From positions 1 through 52,723 of the forward strand of contig JAZLER010000021.1 of assembly GCA_045615345.1 (NCBI GenBank): a DNA stretch of 52,723 bases. The letters are read 5' to 3'. The position numbers and the translations under genes were made by a program. The notes under the pieces are model-generated. The model ran no database searches, was not told the origin of the DNA, and saw nothing but the letters and a program-made list of their open reading frames with translations. Source of the stretch: Fumia sp045615345. GTDB taxonomy: Bacteria > Bacillota > Clostridia > Oscillospirales > Ruminococcaceae. Positions 24,443-31,825 of this stretch are shown piece after piece; position 1 is the first letter of the stretch; every line of letters begins with the position of its first letter.

Positions 24443-24886
24443 ATGAAAGCACAAAATGAAATGACTCTCACTTTTTTAAGTCGTTCTGCAAATGAAAGCT
24501 TTGCAAGGCAAGCGCTTACTGCGTTTTTTGTTCAGCTTGACCCGACAATAGAGGAAATTGCAGATATAAAAACTGCTGTAAGCGAGGCAGTTACAAATGC
24601 AATTGTTCACGGGTATCAGAATACTATCGGTAAGATACGGATTTATGCAAAAATATATCCTGACAGCCGGATTTACATAAAAATCAAAGATAATGGTTGC
24701 GGAATTGCTGATGTAGAAAAGGCAATGGAACCTTTATTTACAACTTGTAATAACGGCGAGAGATCAGGACTTGGATTTGCAGTTATGCAAAGCTTTATGG
24801 ATAAGGTGAAAGTTTATTCTGTGGTCGGAAAAGGTACCACTGTAACTCTTACAAAGAAATTGAGTAAAGGGAAAGATAATGATTGA
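24443..24886 (+). CDS. spoIIAB: Anti-sigma F factor / serine kinase SpoIIAB
   Basis: SpoIIAB binds and inhibits sigma F and phosphorylates SpoIIAA. The 147-residue GHKL-type ATPase shows an N box (EAVTNAIVHGYQ, residues about 49-60), a G1 box (DNGCGIADVEKAM) with the PLFTT lid, and a G2 region (RSGLGFAVMQSFMD). The length is typical. Its start lies 12 nt after spoIIAA, and its end overlaps sigF by 8 nt, which couples inhibitor and sigma factor synthesis. Confidence 0.95.
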   Translation: MKAQNEMTLTFLSRSANESFARQALTAFFVQLDPTIEEIADIKTAVSEAVTNAIVHGYQNTIGKIRIYAKIYPDSRIYIKIKDNGCGIADVEKAMEPLFTTCNNGERSGLGFAVMQSFMDKVKVYSVVGKGTTVTLTKKLSKGKDND

Positions 24887-25547
24887 CTCCGTTAAAGAGC
24901 GTGAAGATTTTGCATTAAGCAATTTAGGGCTTGTCCATTCGCTTGCTCACAGATTAAAAGGCAGGGGAATTGAGTACGAGGAACTTTACTCGGCAGGTTG
25001 CGTGGGACTTATAAAGGCTATGGAGGGTTTTGACGAAACGAGAGGGTTCAAGTTTTCGACCTACGCTGTTCCTGTAATTCTGGGTGAAATGAAACGCCTT
25101 TTCAGGGACGGGGGTTCTGTTAAGGTGAGTCGTTCACTCAAAGAACTTTCTTTAAAGGTTACAAGAGAACGGGAGAGTTTTATTGTCGCTTCAGGAAGAG
25201 AACCTACCGTATCCGAGTTGTCGGAAAAACTCGGGGTTGACTCTATGATGATAGCAGAGGCGATAAATGTTTCGCTACCGACTGTTTCTTTGACAGAACC
25301 TGATGATGAGGGTGGGGGACAGACGGATATAAAAGTGGAATCACCCGAAGAACTTTTATCGGATAAACTTGCCTTGCGCGAGGTTTTAAAAGAGCTTGAG
25401 GAAAAAGACCGTGCACTGTTAGTTTTGCGATATTACCAGAATAAAACCCAGACAAAAACGGCAGAAATTCTGAATATGACGCAGGTTCAGGTTTCACGCC
25501 GTGAGAAAAAACTACTTTTACAATTACGAGGAAAACTGCTGGAATAA
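24879..25547 (+). CDS. sigF: RNA polymerase sigma-F factor
   Basis: Sigma F is the first forespore-specific sigma factor. The 222-residue product has region 2 (residues about 10-75, with ELYSAGCVGLIKAMEGFDETRGFKFSTYA), a region 3 (about 80-140), and a region 4 helix-turn-helix near the C-terminus (NKTQTKTAEILNMTQVQVSRREKKLL). The GEMKRLFRDGG segment is characteristic of the sporulation sigma group. Overlap with spoIIAB and the preceding spoIIAA separate it from sigma G. A strong bidirectional terminator begins at its stop codon. Confidence 0.95.
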   Translation: MIDSVKEREDFALSNLGLVHSLAHRLKGRGIEYEELYSAGCVGLIKAMEGFDETRGFKFSTYAVPVILGEMKRLFRDGGSVKVSRSLKELSLKVTRERESFIVASGREPTVSELSEKLGVDSMMIAEAINVSLPTVSLTEPDDEGGGQTDIKVESPEELLSDKLALREVLKELEEKDRALLVLRYYQNKTQTKTAEILNMTQVQVSRREKKLLLQLRGKLLE

Positions 25548-25580
25548 AAAGTTCCCAAACCTTATGGTTTGGGAACTTTT
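25547..25580. terminator. Bidirectional terminator between sigF and the DtxR-family gene
   Basis: A perfect 15-bp stem (25547-25561 with 25566-25580) with a TTAT loop is flanked by A and T runs, so it can work from both sides for the convergent genes. Confidence 0.93.
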
Positions 25581-25581
25581 G

Positions 25582-25944
25582 CTATTTTTCTATGAAATTT
25601 TTAATTGCGCTGAGGGTTTCGTGACTTATAACATGTTCAATTTTACAGGCATCGGTGGATGCGGTCTGATTATCAACGCCTATTTTAGTCAAAAACTCAG
25701 TAAGGACTGTGTGGCGTTCAAAGATGCCTTCAGCTGTTTTTTTGCCATCTTCCGTAAGGGTAAGACTTCCGTCTTTTTCCATAACAAGGAAACCGTTTTG
25801 TTTTAAAAGATTTACTGCCCTTGAAACACTCGGTTTGGAATATCCCATATGCTCTGCAACTTCAATACTTCTGACAGAGCCCGTTTTTTTTGACAAAACA
25901 TATATCGTTTCGAGATACATCTCGGCAGATTCCTGCAGACGCAT
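25582..25944 (-). CDS. DtxR-family metal-dependent repressor, iron-type ligands
   Basis: The 120-residue product has an N-terminal winged helix (about 1-62; VAEHMGYSKPSVSRAVNLL recognition region) and a dimerisation/metal domain. It lacks the C-terminal SH3-like domain, so it has MntR-like architecture. The metal-selecting residues are of the iron type, though. The N-terminal segment EMYLETIY puts Met9 where DtxR has Met10 and MntR has Asp8. DACKIEHV has Cys100, Glu103 and His104, matching Cys102, Glu105 and His106 of DtxR, where MntR has Glu99. His78 is a further ligand. It is divergent from feoAB, whose promoter carries two palindromes, so it is probably the Fe(II)-dependent repressor of Feo. 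Its own promoter is TTGCAA-17-TAAAAT. Confidence 0.87.
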   Translation of the reverse strand: MRLQESAEMYLETIYVLSKKTGSVRSIEVAEHMGYSKPSVSRAVNLLKQNGFLVMEKDGSLTLTEDGKKTAEGIFERHTVLTEFLTKIGVDNQTASTDACKIEHVISHETLSAIKNFIEK

Positions 25945-25967
25945 AAAAACACACCACCTTTAATAGT

Positions 25968-25996
25968 ATTTTAACATAAACTGTATTTTTTTGCAA
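25968..25996 (-). promoter_or_regulatory. Promoter of the DtxR-family gene
   Basis: On the minus strand TTGCAA (25996-25991) and TAAAAT (25973-25968) are separated by 17 bp. AAAGGTGGTG precedes the start. None of the GTTAGC-type palindromes lies in this promoter. Confidence 0.7.
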
Positions 25997-26030
25997 CCCA
26001 ATAAAAATTTGGAAAAAATTACAAAAAAGC

Positions 26031-26059
26031 TTGACAAACATTAACAAAGGTGGTATTAT
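26031..26059 (+). promoter_or_regulatory. Promoter of the feo operon
   Basis: TTGACA (26031-26036) and TATTAT (26054-26059) are separated by 17 bp, with TGG before the -10. The first palindromic operator starts 8 bp downstream, over the transcription start. Confidence 0.88.
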
Positions 26060-26066
26060 AAGTTGT

Positions 26067-26084
26067 AGTTAGCGTAAGCTAACT
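26067..26084 (+). promoter_or_regulatory. Operator palindrome 1 upstream of feoA
   Basis: AGTTAGC-gtaa-GCTAACT is a perfect 7-4-7 inverted repeat at about +1 to +20 of the feo transcript. The arms match the GTTAGNNNNCTAAC style of DtxR/IdeR-family sites. The neighbouring DtxR-type repressor is the obvious binder. Confidence 0.82.
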
Positions 26085-26100
26085 GTTTTTGGAACCCTTG

Positions 26101-26118
26101 AGTTAGCAGAGGCTAACT
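26101..26118 (+). promoter_or_regulatory. Operator palindrome 2 upstream of feoA
   Basis: AGTTAGC-agag-GCTAACT has the same two arms as operator 1 and a different 4-nt spacer. The centres are 34 bp apart, close to three helical turns. It ends 17 bp before the feoA start. Confidence 0.82.
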
Positions 26119-26135
26119 TGGAAATGGAGAAAAAT

Positions 26136-26360
26136 ATGAATTTAAATTCTGCAAAAGAAGGCAAAGAATATATAATTAAAGAGATAAATATAGACGACGA
26201 AGAGCTTTTGAATTTTCTTCTTTCGCTTGGGTGTTACAGTGGAGAGCCAATAGTTGTGATTTCACACTTGAAGGGTGGAGTAATCGTTTCGATAAAAGAA
26301 GGAAGATACTGTATAGATAAAAAGCTTGGTGAAAGCATTATTACTCGGGAGGAAGAATAA
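26136..26360 (+). CDS. feoA: Ferrous iron transport protein A
   Basis: FeoA is a small cytoplasmic SH3-like protein needed with FeoB for Fe(II) uptake. The 74-residue product has the family's length and a beta-rich sequence with the typical GCYSGEPIVVISH and GGVIVSIKEGRYCID segments. Upstream in-frame codons TTG 26118 and ATG 26124 exist, but the first overlaps operator 2 and neither has a ribosome site. The ATG at 26136 is preceded by GGAGA. Its stop overlaps the feoB start (TAATG), so the two are translationally coupled. Confidence 0.88.
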   Translation: MNLNSAKEGKEYIIKEINIDDEELLNFLLSLGCYSGEPIVVISHLKGGVIVSIKEGRYCIDKKLGESIITREEE

Positions 26361-28324
26361 TGAAAATTGCGTTAGCGGGAAATCCAAACAGCGGTAAAAC
26401 AACTATGTATAATGTTTTGACCGGTGCTAACGAAAAAGTTGGCAACTGGGCAGGGGTTACCGTTGAGAAGAAAGAACGCTTTGTTAAAAAAAGTTTATGT
26501 GATGGTATGGAAATTGTTGCGGTTGATCTACCAGGCGCATATTCGATGTCACCGTTTACATCCGAAGAATCGGTTACAAGAGATTACATAAAAACCGAAA
26601 ATCCTGATGTTATCATAAATATTGTTGATGCAACAAACTTAGGCAGAAGTTTGTTCTTTACAACTGAACTTTTAGAACTTGGTATTCCTGTGGTTGTTGC
26701 TCTGAACAAAGCAGATATCAATAAAAGAAAAAATAACAGAATTGATAAAGATTTATTATCGGAAAACCTTTTATGTCCCGTTGTTGATACTATTTCCACA
26801 TCGGCAGAGGGAGTAAAAGAAGTGCTTCAAAAGGCGATTTCTTTGGTTGGTAACGAACAAAAAGCTCCCTTTGTACCCACGGATTATGACCTTTCAAGCA
26901 AAGATGCAGCTTATATATCAGACCGTGAAAGATTTCAGTTTATAAATAAAATTGTGGCTCTCACTGAAAAGAGAAAAGCTTTCACAAAAGACAGAAATTC
27001 ACAGGATAAAGTTGATGCTGTTCTTACAAGCAGTTGGCTTGGAATTTCGATTTTTGCTGCTGTGATGTTTTTAGTGTTCCAGATTTCCCAGGCGTGGGCA
27101 GGTCCTCTTATAGCTGATAATTTCACGGCTTTACTTGAAATGGGACAGGAATATCTTCGCTCACTCCTTGTGAACGCAAGCCCGCTTACTAAAGCACTTT
27201 TAGTTGATGGTGTTATTGGCGGCGTAATCGCTGTTATCGGATTTTTGCCGCTTGTTATGATAATGTATTTTCTCATTGCTCTTTTGGAAGACTGTGGTTA
27301 TATGGCAAGAGTTTCGGTTGTACTTGACCCTATCTTCAAAAAAGTAGGGCTTTCGGGTAAATCTGTAATTCCGTTTGTTGTTGGTACAGGTTGCGCTGTT
27401 CCCGGTGTCATGGCTTGTCGTACCATCAGAAATGAGCGCGAGCGCAGAGCGACCGCTATGCTTGCACCTTTTATGCCGTGTGGTGCAAAGCTTCCTGTTA
27501 TTGCACTTTTTGCAGGTGCATTTTTTTCCGATGCATCATGGGTCGGAACATTAATGTATTTTGCAGGAATTGTTATAATCTTTTTCGGCGCACTGATTAT
27601 CAACAAAATTACAGGCTATAATGCCAAAAAATCTTATTTTATTATTGAGCTTCCCGAATATAAGATGCCGAGTTTCGCGAGAGCTTTTGGGTCAATGGTG
27701 AGCAGAGGCTGGGAATATATCGTAAAAGCGGCAACAATCATACTGATTTGTAATACTGCGGTTCAGATTATGCAGATGTTTGATTGGAATTTTAATGTTG
27801 CAGAAACTGCAGACGCTTCTATCTTAGCGGCTATCGCAAATCCGTTTGCGTATATTATTTTGCCAATAGTTGGAGTTATTTCCTGGCAACTTGCGGCGGC
27901 AGCCATCACCGGATTCATTGCAAAAGAAAATGTTGTAGGAACTTTGGCTGTTTGTCTTGGTATGGAAAATCTTATCAATACTGAAGAACTTCAGATGATG
28001 GAAGGCGCAGGTGCTGAGGTGGCTACAGTATTTGCGATTACAAAGGTTGCAGCTTTGGCTTACCTTATGTTTAACCTCTTTACACCTCCTTGTTTTGCGG
28101 CAATTGGTGCTATGAACAGTGAAATGAAGAGTAAAAAATGGCTCTTTGGCGGTATAGCGTTCCAGTTTGCAGTGGGATATATAATTTCATACCTTGTTTA
28201 TCAGGTGGGAACTCTTGTTGTGACAGGCAGTTTTGGTGTTGCATTCGTTCCGGGACTTATAACCGTAGCTTTAATGTCAGGGATTATTGCAATACTTTGC
28301 ATAAAAGGAAGCAGAAAGGCGTAA
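26360..28324 (+). CDS. feoB: Ferrous iron transport protein B
   Basis: FeoB is the membrane Fe(II) permease with an N-terminal G domain. The 654-residue product shows G1 GNPNSGKTT (7-15), the threonine switch (WAGVTVEKK), G3 DLPGAYSMSP, and G4 NKAD. After a spacer to about residue 215 it has some ten membrane helices, with the conserved cysteine-containing FVVGTGCAVPGVMACRT and FTPPCFAAIG segments of the pore. It is the central gene of the feo operon and is expected to be induced on iron limitation. Confidence 0.97.
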   Translation: MKIALAGNPNSGKTTMYNVLTGANEKVGNWAGVTVEKKERFVKKSLCDGMEIVAVDLPGAYSMSPFTSEESVTRDYIKTENPDVIINIVDATNLGRSLFFTTELLELGIPVVVALNKADINKRKNNRIDKDLLSENLLCPVVDTISTSAEGVKEVLQKAISLVGNEQKAPFVPTDYDLSSKDAAYISDRERFQFINKIVALTEKRKAFTKDRNSQDKVDAVLTSSWLGISIFAAVMFLVFQISQAWAGPLIADNFTALLEMGQEYLRSLLVNASPLTKALLVDGVIGGVIAVIGFLPLVMIMYFLIALLEDCGYMARVSVVLDPIFKKVGLSGKSVIPFVVGTGCAVPGVMACRTIRNERERRATAMLAPFMPCGAKLPVIALFAGAFFSDASWVGTLMYFAGIVIIFFGALIINKITGYNAKKSYFIIELPEYKMPSFARAFGSMVSRGWEYIVKAATIILICNTAVQIMQMFDWNFNVAETADASILAAIANPFAYIILPIVGVISWQLAAAAITGFIAKENVVGTLAVCLGMENLINTEELQMMEGAGAEVATVFAITKVAALAYLMFNLFTPPCFAAIGAMNSEMKSKKWLFGGIAFQFAVGYIISYLVYQVGTLVVTGSFGVAFVPGLITVALMSGIIAILCIKGSRKA

Positions 28325-28327
28325 ATT

Positions 28328-28468
28328 ATGACAGATATCATTGTTGTTACAGTTGTGGTGATAATTATAGGACTCGCAGGACTTTACATATACAGGGCAA
28401 AGAAGAAGGGGAAAAAGTGTATAGGGTGTCCTTATTCCTGCTCTTGTCAGAAAAAGAATTGCAAATAA
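28328..28468 (+). CDS. Small FeoB-associated Cys-rich membrane protein
   Basis: This 46-residue gene begins 3 nt after feoB. Residues 3-22 form a single membrane helix (a hydrophobic Val/Ile stretch), followed by a basic patch (RAKKKGKK) and a cysteine-rich tail with Cys31, 34, 38, 40 and 45 (KCIGCPYSCSCQ). It matches the FeoB-associated Cys-rich membrane protein type found after feoB in many Firmicutes, which may stand in for FeoC. A metal- or cluster-binding role for the cysteines is plausible but unproven. The operon terminator follows directly. Confidence 0.85.
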   Translation: MTDIIVVTVVVIIIGLAGLYIYRAKKKGKKCIGCPYSCSCQKKNCK

Positions 28469-28502
28469 AAAATCCGATGCCTGACGGCATCGGATTTTTT
28501 TT
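28467..28502. terminator. Bidirectional terminator between feo operon and nadE
   Basis: A 10-bp stem (ATCCGATGCC / GGCATCGGAT), loop TGAC, has an A-run before and a T8 run after. It serves both the feo operon and the convergent nadE; the nadE stop is inside the T-run. Confidence 0.93.
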
Positions 28503-29232
28503 ATATCTCAGGTTTAAAACTTGGCATAAGTTCAAGCTTGAAAAGATTCATTTTGTGTTTTTTGTCGATAAGTTCTTTCTTGCTTTGGTCTTCTATTTTG
28601 CCTGTGCGGATATATACATCAAGTTCCGCATAACTGAACCCTAAGTTTTCTTCATCGCTTTTACCGCAAAGCCCGTCAATAGGAGTTTTTTCAACAAGTT
28701 CTTCGGGAAGCCCCAGAATGTGACCGATTTGTTTTACTTCAGTTACGGTAAGGTGGCTCATCGGAGAAAAATCACCGACAGAATCACCATAGCGGGTGGA
28801 ATAACCGACCCAGTCCTCCGAGAGGTTACAGGTGTTGCAGACTCTGCCGTTTACGCTCTGTGAAACGGCGTAAAGAGTCGTCATACGAACTCTTGGCGGA
28901 ATGTTTTGAAGGGTCTGGGGAGTGATTTCAATCTCTTTGGGGAGATTTTTTAAAACTCCGTCAACGGCATCCTTTACATTGACAACATAGTGTTTTATTC
29001 CAAGGTGGTTTACAAGGAGATACGCCATATCGATATCGTGTTGCTCGCCCTGTGGCATCAAAATACCGATAACCCTGTCGCGACCCAAAGCTTCCACGCA
29101 AAGTGCCGCAGCAACGGAGCTGTCCTTTCCACCCGAAATACCGACAACAGCGTTACAGCCTTTGCCGTTTTTTTCAAAGAAGTCGCGTATCCACGCAACG
29201 CATTCATTTTTAATTCTCAATGCATCAAACAT
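28501..29232 (-). CDS. nadE: Ammonia-dependent NAD synthetase
   Basis: NadE amidates deamido-NAD+ to NAD+ with ATP. The 243-residue product is the short ammonia-dependent form, without a glutaminase domain. Its ATP-pyrophosphatase P-loop is GISGGKDSS (residues 31-39). GYSTRYGDSVGDFSP and the KTPIDGLCGKSDEE region follow the family pattern. It is the last gene of a minus-strand operon behind the SGNH and MBOAT genes, 21 nt from the latter. The functional link is not obvious and may simply be co-transcription. Confidence 0.93.
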   Translation of the reverse strand: MFDALRIKNECVAWIRDFFEKNGKGCNAVVGISGGKDSSVAAALCVEALGRDRVIGILMPQGEQHDIDMAYLLVNHLGIKHYVVNVKDAVDGVLKNLPKEIEITPQTLQNIPPRVRMTTLYAVSQSVNGRVCNTCNLSEDWVGYSTRYGDSVGDFSPMSHLTVTEVKQIGHILGLPEELVEKTPIDGLCGKSDEENLGFSYAELDVYIRTGKIEDQSKKELIDKKHKMNLFKLELMPSFKPEI

Positions 29233-29253
29233 TATTACACCTCATAGGAGTTG

Positions 29254-30693
29254 TTAAAACTGGAAATATATAAAAGGATTACTCTTAGTGTATGCAAAAC
29301 ATAAAATTATACCAATAAAGCTCAACACAAGGATAAGAGAACCTGTCTTTTTGAGGTCAAGTATCATATAATGACCCGAGATGATTTTCTGGTTCTGCTT
29401 TTTGGATTTATATACTGCAAAAATTGTTGATACAAGAACTGTTACAACAGCAACGATTAACCATAAATAGATATGTAGAATGCCATCGTGCCAGATGAAT
29501 ATCCGCTTGAATATTTCGAAAGTTATTGCAGTGTCGGTTGACCTGAAAGGAATCCAGCAAATGCATACAAATACATAGGTAATAAGAATGCTTACAGCAT
29601 CTTTCCACCATCTTCGCTGTGAGTTTTTAGTCAGGGAAGCAAAAAGTTTATGAACACATAATGCTGTACCGTGAAGTGCTCCCCAGATTACAAAATTCCA
29701 GCTTGCACCATGCCAGAGCCCGCCGAGAACCATTGTGGTCAACAGGTTTATATAGGTTCTGACTTTGCCTTTGCGGTTTCCTCCAAGAGGAATATACAAG
29801 TATTCCTGAAGCCATGTTGAGAGGCTGATGTGCCATCTTTTCCAGAATTCACTGACATTTTTAGCGATATATGGAAGGTTGAAGTTGCGATTAAAATCAT
29901 ATCCCAAACATTTGGCACTGCCTATCGCCATATCGGAATAACCCGAAAAGTCAAAATAAATCTGGATAGAGTAAGCGATAATCGCCATAATTACAGTTAT
30001 TGAATGAAAAGCTGCGGGTTTTGCAAAAACCTGGTCAACAAACAAAGAGAGGTTGTCGGCGATTACGATTTTTTTGAATAATCCTATCAAAAAAATCTGA
30101 ATTCCTGTTTCTAAGTTTTTTAAACTGATATTTCTGTCTTCCGAGAGCTGTGGAATAAATTCCTGAGCCTTGACGATGGGCCCTGCAACCAATTGAGGGA
30201 AGAAAGCTATGTAAAGTGCAACTTCGATAAATTTTGACGGTTTGACACTTTTTCTTATGACATCAATAGTGTAACTCATCGACTGGAAAGTGTAAAAGGA
30301 AATACCAACAGGTAAAATTATGTTGATTGTTGAATTTCTCTGGATTTCGAACAAGTCACAAAAAGAACCGACAAAGAAGTTATAATATTTGAATACTCCA
30401 AGGATTATAAGCGGAAAGACAATTCCTGTAATTTTAAAAAATCTTACATACTTTCCATCTGAAATCATTTTTGCGCTGATATATGCTATATAGGTCAGCA
30501 GAATCATCAGAAAGCAAAATCGCCAGTCCCACCAGCCGTAAAAAACATAACTTGAAAGGAGTAAAACAATGTGCCTGAAAAATCTGAGTTTTGAGCTCTG
30601 AAATCTGTTTTTCACAAATTTGAGATTTGTAACAGCCATAAAAAATGCGACTATACAGAAAAATATCAGAAAAGTTATACTTGAAAATACCAT
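29254..30693 (-). CDS. MBOAT-family membrane O-acyltransferase (AlgI/PatA-like)
   Basis: This 479-residue polytopic membrane protein has about ten helices. It carries the MBOAT signature: FWKRWHISLSTWLQEYLYIPLGG, then the catalytic histidine region GGLWHGASWNFVIWG. Such proteins move acyl (usually acetyl) groups across the membrane to an extracellular partner that acylates a glycan. The gene immediately upstream encodes that kind of partner, an SGNH protein anchored by an N-terminal helix, so the two probably O-acetylate a surface polysaccharide or cell wall polymer. A DltB role is unlikely because no dltA, dltC or dltD is present. Confidence 0.92.
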   Translation of the reverse strand: MVFSSITFLIFFCIVAFFMAVTNLKFVKNRFQSSKLRFFRHIVLLLSSYVFYGWWDWRFCFLMILLTYIAYISAKMISDGKYVRFFKITGIVFPLIILGVFKYYNFFVGSFCDLFEIQRNSTINIILPVGISFYTFQSMSYTIDVIRKSVKPSKFIEVALYIAFFPQLVAGPIVKAQEFIPQLSEDRNISLKNLETGIQIFLIGLFKKIVIADNLSLFVDQVFAKPAAFHSITVIMAIIAYSIQIYFDFSGYSDMAIGSAKCLGYDFNRNFNLPYIAKNVSEFWKRWHISLSTWLQEYLYIPLGGNRKGKVRTYINLLTTMVLGGLWHGASWNFVIWGALHGTALCVHKLFASLTKNSQRRWWKDAVSILITYVFVCICWIPFRSTDTAITFEIFKRIFIWHDGILHIYLWLIVAVVTVLVSTIFAVYKSKKQNQKIISGHYMILDLKKTGSLILVLSFIGIILCFAYTKSNPFIYFQF

Positions 30694-30711
30694 TTTAATT
30701 ATCCCTCATTC

Positions 30712-31695
30712 TTATCTGGATATTAATTTATATATTTCATCGGCGATAACGCGGTGACCTTCTTCATTCAAGTGACCGGTTCCCACTTCGGTATTGGAAA
30801 ATCCGTGGGGGAGGTTGAAGGTCTTGTAGTAGTTTTCCTTGAATGGTTCGTACATATTGACAAAAATTGCACCATTTTTCTCGCAGATACCCTTGAAAAT
30901 TTCGATTTCATCGGTGTTTTTAAGGTCTTCGATATCTCCATTCCGGTCAACAGTTAAAGTACAGTTATATAAGATTATAATTTTTATGTTGTTTTCATCA
31001 CATTTGGCTACACAGTTTTTCAGTACCTTATCAAGAGGCTGATAATCGGGCTGAGTTTCCTCTGTAGTGTTGGAACCCGTGGATTTTGCAGCTGCTACGC
31101 TTTTAATCTGCGCGTATAAGCGCCTCAAGAAGGGGAATTTCTGAAGTTTTTCCAGTATGCCGTTATTGTATGTGGCTATGGGCTTTATTTCATCCGATAA
31201 GATGGCGTTCATAGCGGCTGAGTTATCGGCGAGAGAAGAAGTTTCAATTATGAGATATTTTGTGGGTTTAAATTCATCAACGGCAGCAGGGAGATTGTTA
31301 AGACATCTTGGGAGCGTGTGTGCTGAAACTCCGATATTATAGACATTCATACCACTGCCGTCAGCATCAGATTTTTTATTAAGGAGAGAAGCGAAACTTT
31401 TATCCTGAGCAACATTAAAAGCTTCAGCGTGAGAAGAGCCCATCACAAGAACATCTATCTCACCCGGGGCAAAGGTTTCAAGGTTATTAAAACCGTTACT
31501 GTCGGTAACACCAAAGGCAAAGCCTTCAGTCGCCAGCGAATACACTTTGTTTTCTTCCCATTTGTAGTCTGTCGAACCTGTTTCGGATTGTTGGCGCACA
31601 GGCATATTGTAATAGAAAAAACAGATTATGTTAAGTATTAAAAATGCTACTGCAAACGCCAACAGTTTTGAAAAAACAGATAAAAATTTTCTCAT
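30712..31695 (-). CDS. Membrane-anchored SGNH-hydrolase-like protein, partner of the MBOAT acyltransferase
   Basis: The 327-residue product has an N-terminal membrane anchor (about residues 8-30), then an extracellular SGNH-like domain. VMGSSHAEAF (near residue 85) is the nucleophile region, of the GxSH type seen in acyltransferase partners such as AlgX and DltD-like proteins. The C-terminal GHLNEEGHRVIADE supplies the late histidine. This is the first gene of a three-gene operon, 18 nt before the MBOAT gene. It most likely receives the acyl group and transfers it to a polysaccharide outside the cell. The substrate is unknown. Confidence 0.78.
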   Translation of the reverse strand: MRKFLSVFSKLLAFAVAFLILNIICFFYYNMPVRQQSETGSTDYKWEENKVYSLATEGFAFGVTDSNGFNNLETFAPGEIDVLVMGSSHAEAFNVAQDKSFASLLNKKSDADGSGMNVYNIGVSAHTLPRCLNNLPAAVDEFKPTKYLIIETSSLADNSAAMNAILSDEIKPIATYNNGILEKLQKFPFLRRLYAQIKSVAAAKSTGSNTTEETQPDYQPLDKVLKNCVAKCDENNIKIIILYNCTLTVDRNGDIEDLKNTDEIEIFKGICEKNGAIFVNMYEPFKENYYKTFNLPHGFSNTEVGTGHLNEEGHRVIADEIYKLISR

Positions 31696-31740
31696 AAAAA
31701 CAACCTCTGAAAACTTATTAAAATAAAATTTACCAATTTG

Positions 31741-31769
31741 ATTATAGATTAAAAAGCTTTAAAAGTCAA
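31741..31769 (-). promoter_or_regulatory. Promoter of the SGNH-MBOAT-nadE operon
   Basis: On the minus strand TTGACT (31769-31764) and a perfect TATAAT (31746-31741) are separated by 17 bp. A ribosome site AGAGGTTG precedes the first gene. Confidence 0.85.
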
Positions 31770-31776
31770 TATAATG

Positions 31777-31808
31777 AAAAAGGGTTGAGATTTTCTCAAC
31801 CCTTTTTT
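31777..31808 (-). terminator. Terminator of the perR-rubrerythrin operon
   Basis: A 14-bp A/T-flanked stem (AAAAAGGGTTGAGA and its complement) with a short T loop begins 18 nt after the rubrerythrin stop. On the minus strand it ends in a T-run. Confidence 0.9.
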
Positions 31809-31825
31809 GGTGGTGTATTGTCAGA

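Noticed and set aside
26067..26118. The paired palindromes as the start of a CRISPR or repeat array
   Set aside because: There are only two units, each a 7-4-7 palindrome positioned at a promoter, with no further repeats or cas genes; operators explain them.
28138..28644. 168-codon plus-strand frame overlapping feoB end, the Cys-rich gene and nadE
   Set aside because: It crosses the bidirectional terminator and overlaps three better-supported genes; the composition is Cys/Phe-rich noise.
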